Of a stretch of DNA of 7,519 bases, positions 5,014 to 7,519 are shown piece by piece. Every line of letters begins with the position of its first letter. Position 1 is the stretch's first letter. Under the pieces are notes generated by a model, which did no database searches, was not told the DNA's origin, and saw only the letters and a list, made by a program, of their open reading frames with translations. The DNA comes from DASQWC01 sp035640475. GTDB lineage: Bacteria > Actinomycetota > JAICYB01. The stretch is taken from assembly GCA_035640475.1 (NCBI GenBank), contig DASQWC010000151.1:1-7519 (forward strand), written 5' to 3'. A program made the position numbers and the translations under genes.

Positions 5014-5984
5014 GCCAGAACCAGCGCGAAGTCACCGGCGTCGTCCGTCCAGGAGCGGCTCGGCCGGAGTCCCGCAGCTGAGAGCTCGGCGCGAATCCGT
5101 TCCGGTGTGAACTTCGCACTGATCTCGGTCCGCATCTCCTCGCCGGATCCGAACGCGATCTCGAGATCGAGTGCCGAAAGCCTGACGCGCTGTGCATGCG
5201 TCGAGCGCAGCCGCATCTCGATCCACTCGGCGTCTCGGTCGAAGAACGCGATGTGTTCGAATCGCTCCGGATCGAAGTTCGCGCCGAGCCGGTGATTGAT
5301 GACGCGGAGCACGTTCGCATTGAATTCGGCGGTTACGCCCCGTCCGTCGTTGTACGCAGCTTCCAGTCGTCCGACGTCCTTGACGAGATCGAAGCCGACG
5401 AGCAATGAATCACCGTCGTGCATCCCCGCGGCGAGGTCCGACCAGAATCGAGATCGCGCTTCCGGAGTGAAGTTCCCGATCGTGCTGCCGAGAAAGGCGA
5501 TGAGACGCGAGTCGCCGTCGGGAATTGCGTGAAGATGATGGTCGAAGTCGCCGACCACTGCATGGACCTCGATACCCGGGTACTCGTCGTTGATCTGATC
5601 GGCCGCCCAGCGCAGGACGCCCTCGCTGACGTCGAACGGCACAAAGCGCCGGAGCGTCCCGGCCTCGGCGAGCGCGCTCAGCAGGAGCCGGGTTTTCTCC
5701 GACGTGCCGGAGCCGAGCTCGACGAGTGTGTGCGCCGCGGTCGCGCGCGCGATCTCCGCCGCACGGTTGTCGAGGATCTCCCGCTCGCACCGCGTGAGGT
5801 AGTACTCCGGGAGCCGAGTGATCTCGTCGAAGAGCTCGGATCCGCGATCGTCGTAGAACCATTTCGGCGGAAGGACCTTCGGCCGGGAGCTCAGTCCGGT
5901 CCGGACATCCTTGCGAAGCGCGCGCTCCAAATCGCCGGGTGTGACGTGCACATCCACTTGGACCGTCGCGGCCGGATTAAGCAT
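4995..5984 (-). CDS. egtD: EgtD, L-histidine N-alpha-trimethyltransferase
   Basis: EgtD uses three S-adenosylmethionine to convert histidine to hercynine, the first committed step of ergothioneine synthesis. The 329-residue product aligns end to end with mycobacterial EgtD (about 321 residues) at a constant offset of five. Residues known from the M. smegmatis enzyme are all found: Y61 (Y56) in LPEYYLTR, G91 (G86) in ELGSGTSEKT for SAM binding, D118 (D113) in PFDV, D146 (D141) in GDF, N171 (N166) in GSTIGN, Y211 (Y206) in AAYND, and E287/S289 (E282/S284) in TEIS. Together these form the SAM and histidine pockets, so an active enzyme is expected. It is the last visible gene of the egtA-egtB-egtD operon, and its ATG lies inside the end of egtB (8-bp overlap), which suggests translational coupling. 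Its 3' end runs 19 bp into the convergent M55 gene and no terminator is seen there. Confidence 0.96.
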   Translation of the reverse strand: MLNPAATVQVDVHVTPGDLERALRKDVRTGLSSRPKVLPPKWFYDDRGSELFDEITRLPEYYLTRCEREILDNRAAEIARATAAHTLVELGSGTSEKTRLLLSALAEAGTLRRFVPFDVSEGVLRWAADQINDEYPGIEVHAVVGDFDHHLHAIPDGDSRLIAFLGSTIGNFTPEARSRFWSDLAAGMHDGDSLLVGFDLVKDVGRLEAAYNDGRGVTAEFNANVLRVINHRLGANFDPERFEHIAFFDRDAEWIEMRLRSTHAQRVRLSALDLEIAFGSGEEMRTEISAKFTPERIRAELSAAGLRPSRSWTDDAGDFALVLAQKSQN

Positions 5985-7284
5985 CGTTCGCGCACCTGAA
6001 GCCGCAGAAGATCTGACGTCGGATCGGGTAATCCCAGTTCCGGAACGTGTTCCGGATAGCGGTCGTGTGCGTCGCCCACGATCCGCCGCGCAGCACCTTG
6101 TAGTCGGTGCCGAAGAAGACCTCGGAATACTCGCGGTACGGGAACCATTCGTAACCCGCGTAGGGCTGGAAGTCCGACGACGTCCACTCCCACACGTCGC
6201 CGATCATCTGGTGGCAGCCGTATGCGCTGACGCCATCCGCGTACGCGCCGACGGGAGCCGGGCCGACGTGCCGCTGGTCGACGTTGGCGCGTTGCGGTGC
6301 CGGGTCGTCGTCGCCCCACGGAAACCTGCGCTTTCGGCCGTCCGGACTCCAGGATGCCGCCTTCTCCCACTCGGCCTCCGTGGGCAGACGCTTGCCCGCC
6401 CAGCGGGCGAACGCGTCGGCCTCGAACCACGACACGTGCTGAACGGGTTCAGACGGGCCGATCGGGACGAGCTCGCCGTAGCGCCGGACGACCCACGAAC
6501 CGCCTTCGCGCCTCCAAAACCCCGGATGCGTCGCCCGGGACTGCGTCCGCCACGTCCAGCCGGCCTCGGTCCAATGGCGCGGGTCGTCGTACCCCCCGGC
6601 CTCCATGAACGCGAGGTACTGCGCGTTCGTGACCGGCGTGCGGTCGATCCGGAAGGCGGGCAGATCGACGGTGTGCGCCGGGCGCTCGTTGTCGAACGCC
6701 CAGGGCTCGATCGACGTTCCCATCTCGAAGGGACCGGCGTCGACGAACACCATGTCTTGCGGAACGCGCACCTGTGGCTGCGGCACGGCCGCTCGAGGGA
6801 GGCGCTGCGCGCCGTCCTGCATGAGCTGGATCGTCGCGAGCATCGTCTCGTCGTGCATGTGCTCGTGCTGGACGACCATGCCGTAGACATAGCCGCCGTC
6901 GAGCAGCCGTTGCTCGGGTGACAGCTCGACACTCTCGAGCACGTCGAGCGACTTGCCGCGCACGTCGCTCATGTATCCGCGCGCTTCGGCCGGACCGAGC
7001 AGCGGCAGCGACGGCCGTTCCCATCGCGGATGCTCGAACGCGTTGTAGATGTCGTCGAGGACCGGGTCGGTCGCCTTGTGGCCGGCGATGTTGCGCAACA
7101 GCCACAGCTCCTCGTAGTTCGCACAATGCCCGAGGTCCCAGACGAGCGGTGACATCAGCTTCGACGGCGAGCGTTTGAGCTCGTCGTCTGTGAACGGCTC
7201 GACGAGACCGAGCGTCCGGGCTCGGCCTCCTTCGAGATGTGTTGCGATCGTTTCCTTCAGGTCGTGTTCCGAAACAAGCGTCAT
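5977..7284 (-). CDS. egtB: EgtB, hercynine oxygenase (ergothioneine sulfoxide synthase)
   Basis: EgtB is a non-haem iron enzyme that uses O2 to join hercynine to the sulfur of gamma-glutamylcysteine, giving a sulfoxide. The 435-residue chain starts with a DinB-like domain (about 1-150) holding the three iron ligands: H53 in WDLGHCANYEELW, and H140 and H144 in QHEHMHDETM. It ends with a formylglycine-generating-enzyme-type domain (about 175-435) containing GKRLPTEAEWEKA, GDVWEWT and the closing FRNWDYPIRRQIFCGFRCA. In that motif N416, W417, D418 and R422 correspond to N414, W415, D416 and R420 of M. thermoresistibile EgtB; the last two bind gamma-glutamylcysteine, so that substrate is predicted. 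The ATG at 7284 is chosen because it follows GGAGG, forms an ATGA overlap with egtA and fits the family N-terminus. An upstream in-frame ATG at 7350 would add 22 Arg-rich residues overlapping egtA. Residue C54 lies right next to an iron ligand. Confidence 0.96.
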   Translation of the reverse strand: MTLVSEHDLKETIATHLEGGRARTLGLVEPFTDDELKRSPSKLMSPLVWDLGHCANYEELWLLRNIAGHKATDPVLDDIYNAFEHPRWERPSLPLLGPAEARGYMSDVRGKSLDVLESVELSPEQRLLDGGYVYGMVVQHEHMHDETMLATIQLMQDGAQRLPRAAVPQPQVRVPQDMVFVDAGPFEMGTSIEPWAFDNERPAHTVDLPAFRIDRTPVTNAQYLAFMEAGGYDDPRHWTEAGWTWRTQSRATHPGFWRREGGSWVVRRYGELVPIGPSEPVQHVSWFEADAFARWAGKRLPTEAEWEKAASWSPDGRKRRFPWGDDDPAPQRANVDQRHVGPAPVGAYADGVSAYGCHQMIGDVWEWTSSDFQPYAGYEWFPYREYSEVFFGTDYKVLRGGSWATHTTAIRNTFRNWDYPIRRQIFCGFRCANDA

Positions 7285-7519
7285 ATGGCCTCCGCGACTT
7301 GGGTGGCGGGCTGTCTGCGCAATGCGTCGAGCCGGTCGTCGGCGGGACAACGTCCGCGCGCGACGTAGCGCTCGATGTAATCCCCGACGGCTTCGGCCGT
7401 CGAGCGGTCGCTACCGATCCTTGGAAGAGATCCGGCGGCGGCGCCGAAGCACACCCGAGCAGCTTCTGCGAGAACGGGGTTCGACAGACCCGAATGCGCG
7501 GCTTCCCGCCACATACCCG
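7281..7519 (-). CDS. egtA: EgtA, glutamate-cysteine ligase (C-terminal end only)
   Basis: Only the last 78 or so codons are in the window; the frame is open through the right edge. The tail DYIERYVARGRCPADDRLDAL and the WREAAHSGLSNPVLAEAARVCF segment match the C-terminus of actinobacterial EgtA. EgtA is an ATP-dependent ligase of the GCS2 type that makes gamma-glutamylcysteine, the sulfur donor for EgtB. Its catalytic part lies outside the window, so activity cannot be judged. Position supports the call: its TGA overlaps the egtB ATG in an ATGA tetranucleotide, the tight coupling expected for consecutive pathway genes. A paralogous glutamate-cysteine ligase serving another pathway is possible but unlikely directly ahead of egtB. 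Confidence 0.85.
   Translation of the reverse strand, partial: GMWREAAHSGLSNPVLAEAARVCFGAAAGSLPRIGSDRSTAEAVGDYIERYVARGRCPADDRLDALRRQPATQVAEAI
7289..7293 (-). promoter_or_regulatory. Ribosome binding site of egtB
   Basis: GGAGG on the minus strand stands 4 bases before the ATG at 7284, inside the last codons of egtA. The spacing is a little short but it supports 7284 rather than 7350 as the egtB start. Confidence 0.6.

Noticed and set aside
4998..5021. 7-bp inverted repeat (GTTCTGG / CCAGAAC) at the convergent M55/egtD ends as a bidirectional terminator
   Set aside because: Short stem, 10-base loop and no T-run on either side; could easily be chance.
5911..6921. Long plus-strand open frame (336 codons) opposite egtB
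   Set aside because: It lies almost entirely antisense to egtB and has no recognisable motifs; long antisense frames are common in GC-rich genes.
7285..7350. In-frame ATG at 7350 as the egtB start
   Set aside because: It adds 22 Arg-rich residues fully overlapping egtA and not expected in EgtB; the ATG at 7284 has GGAGG and an ATGA overlap.
1..7519. Mobile elements, CRISPR arrays, tRNA or rRNA genes, defence systems
   Set aside because: No transposase or integrase motifs, no regularly spaced repeats and no RNA-gene signatures were seen; all space is filled by the seven genes and two gaps of under 80 bp.

Overview
This is a GC-rich, densely coding bacterial window with strong G/C preference at third codon positions. 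It carries seven genes, two of them cut by the window edges. An ergothioneine gene set of the mycobacterial type (egtA, egtB, egtD), an Eis-like acetyltransferase and a UvrA of this kind together point to a high-GC actinobacterium. The class or genus cannot be fixed from the sequence alone.

Layout on the plus strand, left to right. The C-terminal two thirds of uvrA (nucleotide excision repair ATPase) runs in from the left edge. Three bases after its stop comes an Eis-like GNAT acetyltransferase. That gene ends tail to tail, 4 bp away, with a minus-strand HxlR/DUF24 regulator. The last 115 bp of the acetyltransferase gene hold two perfect inverted repeats, one with a 20-bp stem. These lie just past the end of the regulator gene and may end its transcript. 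The regulator is divergent from a DoxX-family membrane protein gene. The 73-bp gap between them holds a near-consensus sigma-70 promoter, a TTAC-N5-GTAA dyad at the predicted transcription start and a strong Shine-Dalgarno site. A textbook intrinsic terminator follows doxX. Only 20 bp past its stem an M55-family (DppA-like) zinc D-aminopeptidase begins.

The right third is a minus-strand operon: the 3' end of egtA (gamma-glutamylcysteine ligase), then egtB (sulfoxide synthase), then egtD (histidine trimethyltransferase). The joints are a 4-bp ATGA overlap and an 8-bp overlap. The 3' end of egtD overlaps the 3' end of the M55 gene by 19 bp on opposite strands.

Functionally, EgtD makes hercynine from histidine, and EgtB joins it oxidatively to gamma-glutamylcysteine made by EgtA. 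The next enzyme of the mycobacterial route, EgtC, normally coded next to egtB, is absent here. The HxlR/DoxX pair looks like a redox- or electrophile-responsive switch similar in layout to CatR-catDE of Bacillus. DNA repair, a low-molecular-weight thiol and a redox switch share a stress theme, but apart from the egt operon nothing shows that they work as one system. I see no mobile element, CRISPR array, tRNA or rRNA, no gap over 300 bp, and no clear evidence of an undescribed system. The most useful leads are the missing egtC, the compact hxlR/doxX control region, the hairpins inside the acetyltransferase gene and two possible leaderless promoters.
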